In this document: positions 62,730-64,000 of the stretch, piece after piece
How the letters are laid out: every line of letters starts with the position of its first letter
Numbering within the stretch: position 1 is the first letter of the stretch
Origin: Gonocerus acuteangulatus
Lineage: Eukaryota > Arthropoda > Insecta > Hemiptera > Coreidae
Assembly: GCA_946811695.1 (NCBI GenBank)
Contig: OX328128.1
Location: 76,664,821 to 76,728,820, forward strand
Reading direction: 5' to 3'
DNA: 64,000 bases
Translations under genes and position numbers: made by a program
Notes under the pieces: generated by a model
The model's input: only the letters and a program-made list of their open reading frames with translations
Databases searched by the model: none
What the model was told of the DNA's origin: nothing

Positions 62730-63060
62730 AGGCACTGACTAACTAAAAGGGCAGATGACTAAATGACCCAGGTATAAAGAGTAACGCTACAGTCTGCTGA
62801 AAGACAAAATCCTTATTAATAAAGAATTGTGGAAGAAGTGAATGCCTATGACAGCTAGTGGGTAGGAAAGTAACTTAGAAATACAAGTGTACACTCATAG
62901 AGAGCAGATAATACTCTGAAGGCCATGTAAAAGTCAGGGTCATCAGATGATTCACCCAAATATAATTGGGCTTGGCCTAGCAGAGAGAGTTTCTCCACAA
63001 AAGTATATTCAGACATAGCTTAGCCAGCCCGAGAATACTTGGGCATAGCTTTTAAGCAGT
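62730..63060 (+). repeat. Dispersed repeat C, copy 2
   Basis: CAGATGACTAAATGACCCAG, TATAAAGAGTAACGCTACAG and GCAGATAATACTCTGAAGGC mirror 37905-38175. It runs up to the RNase H fragment at 63225, so it may be the 5' part of the same retroelement. Confidence 0.6.
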
Positions 63061-63224
63061 TAATAAGAATGCCCTGAATGTCCATAAGGCCATCTCTATA
63101 TAAGGTTGTGAGTTCCCAGCATAACAGTAAGTTCTCTAGATGCATTGATTGAGTCTACATCAAGAGAATGTCGAGTCAGTCTTCGACATTCAAAAAATCA
63201 GTGGATAAACCTGCAGTGGTTAGA

Positions 63225-63620
63225 CCTGTACCTGGGAGAGACTCACACTGCTTTTCAAGTAGTTTTTTTTTTTTTTTTTTTTACGGCGCATCGACAAATC
63301 TTGGCCATTAGCGCCGGCCTCCAGGGTGCAGCCAGGAATTTTCTCAGCAAGCCCGGATATGAGAAAATTCCTGCCGCCGGTGGGGATCGAACCCACCATC
63401 TCCCGCTTATGAATCTAGCGTGCTAGCCACTAGACCATGGGAGACCCTTCAAGTAGAGATATATGCAATACTTGCAGAAGCCTTTGTACTCTGATAAGAT
63501 CATAAACATACACACTGATAGCCAAGCAGCGCGTAGTGCACTGCATTATAGTGCTTGTAAGGTAGAGGTGACGTGTCACGGCTTGGGATTGTCTCCCCCA
63601 AATCTACTTAACGTGGGATC
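63225..63620 (+). pseudogene. RNase H fragment split by a SINE
   Basis: LGETHTAFQV before the SINE joins in frame with EIYAILAEAFVL and, after a stop and shift, NIHTDSQAARSALHY. These are the central E and D motifs of RNase H, related to 56455-57300. Confidence 0.65.
63263..63447 (-). mobile_element. tRNA-derived SINE, full length, with target duplication
   Basis: Minus strand GGGTCTCCCATGGTCTAGTG to GATGCGCCGT plus A tail; A and B boxes as in 21487. Flanked by TTCAAGTAG at 63254-63262 and 63448-63456. Inserted within RNase H coding sequence. Confidence 0.85.
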
Positions 63621-64000
63621 ATGGCAAGCGAGTTCTTGTTCCATCTGTAAATGTGACAGTCCCTGGAACTAGAACGCCTTGTAATTTTTATTGAGAGGGA
63701 GTGCAACGGTTCTGAGTCTATCACTACAGGTTATCGTTCCTGTTTCATTTTCTTCTTGGAGCTGTGTGGAACGGTGACAGGCCTGTACTCGGCTATGCGA
63801 CAAGTAACGGCTTTATACGTTCCGGCACACCCCTAATCCCAGGTAATGAGAATTTCATTATATGCAACCATCGTTTATAATAATTAAGTTATCATTACGC
63901 CATTGATCTAATACAAAACTGGAATATAATTGGTAGACTTAAACACAAAAGATTTACTAAATATTTTGAAATAATGACTACCTTTAGCACCATCTACAAT

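Noticed and set aside
63973..64000. Possible further exon of the large gene at the window edge (donor AAAG|GTAGTC, peptide IVDGAK)
   Set aside because: Its only open reading ends in phase 1, unlike all other exons, and the acceptor side is outside the window.

Overview
The window reads as a stretch of a large, AT-rich, repeat-filled metazoan nuclear genome, most likely an arthropod. Reasons: small exons with consensus splice sites separated by kilobase introns, tRNA- and 5S-derived retroposons, and relics of Penelope, Helitron, hAT, piggyBac-type, Tc1/mariner, pogo and PIF/Harbinger elements. There is no operon structure or other bacterial or phage organisation. The species cannot be named from the sequence.

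Two cellular genes can be supported, both on the minus strand. (1) From the right edge down to about 9.5 kb I can trace 27 internal exons (62241 to 11861) plus a tentative last exon (9545-9498) of one gene. Exon edges were placed by AG/GT signals. Every one of the 27 is a multiple of 3 nt and is read in phase 0 at both ends, for 2190 nt (730 codons) across about 50 kb. The encoded protein is Ser/Thr/Lys-rich with basic clusters and an AT-hook-like segment near the C-terminus, then an acidic and aliphatic middle part; I do not recognise the family. Its 5' end lies beyond the window. (2) Downstream is a compact two-exon ankyrin-repeat gene (ATG exon 8340-8302, main exon 3408-2869; 192 codons).

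Almost everything else is repeats inside introns and flanks. 0-8.3 kb: hairpins, a hairpin-tail retroposon, PIF/Harbinger and mariner scraps, and a 350-bp tandem duplication in the ankyrin intron. 8.6-12.7 kb: an 87-bp palindromic satellite, a TTAA MITE, a 51/102-bp satellite and a hAT-like MITE. 13.9-19 kb: a pogo relic, foldbacks, a TTAA element and a Helitron deletion derivative. 20-31 kb: SINEs, two 5S-derived sequences and an LTR-like repeat. 31-49 kb: mariner, two Helitron pieces, a hAT element with perfect 8-bp target duplication, a long-TIR Tc1/mariner element, a 28-bp minisatellite and a nested repeat cluster. 50-60 kb: one large intron with a frameshifted Penelope-like element, a 1.7-kb foldback, a pogo-type element carrying an RNase H fragment, and the tail of a non-LTR retrotransposon. 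61-64 kb: a foldback repeat and an RNase H fragment split by a SINE.

The most unusual items are the uniformly phase-0, short-exon gene and a set of very short retroposons made only of the hairpin tail of the local tRNA-SINE. Four copies start at the same base, three have clear target-site duplications, and none contains the A/B-box promoter region seen in full-length copies.
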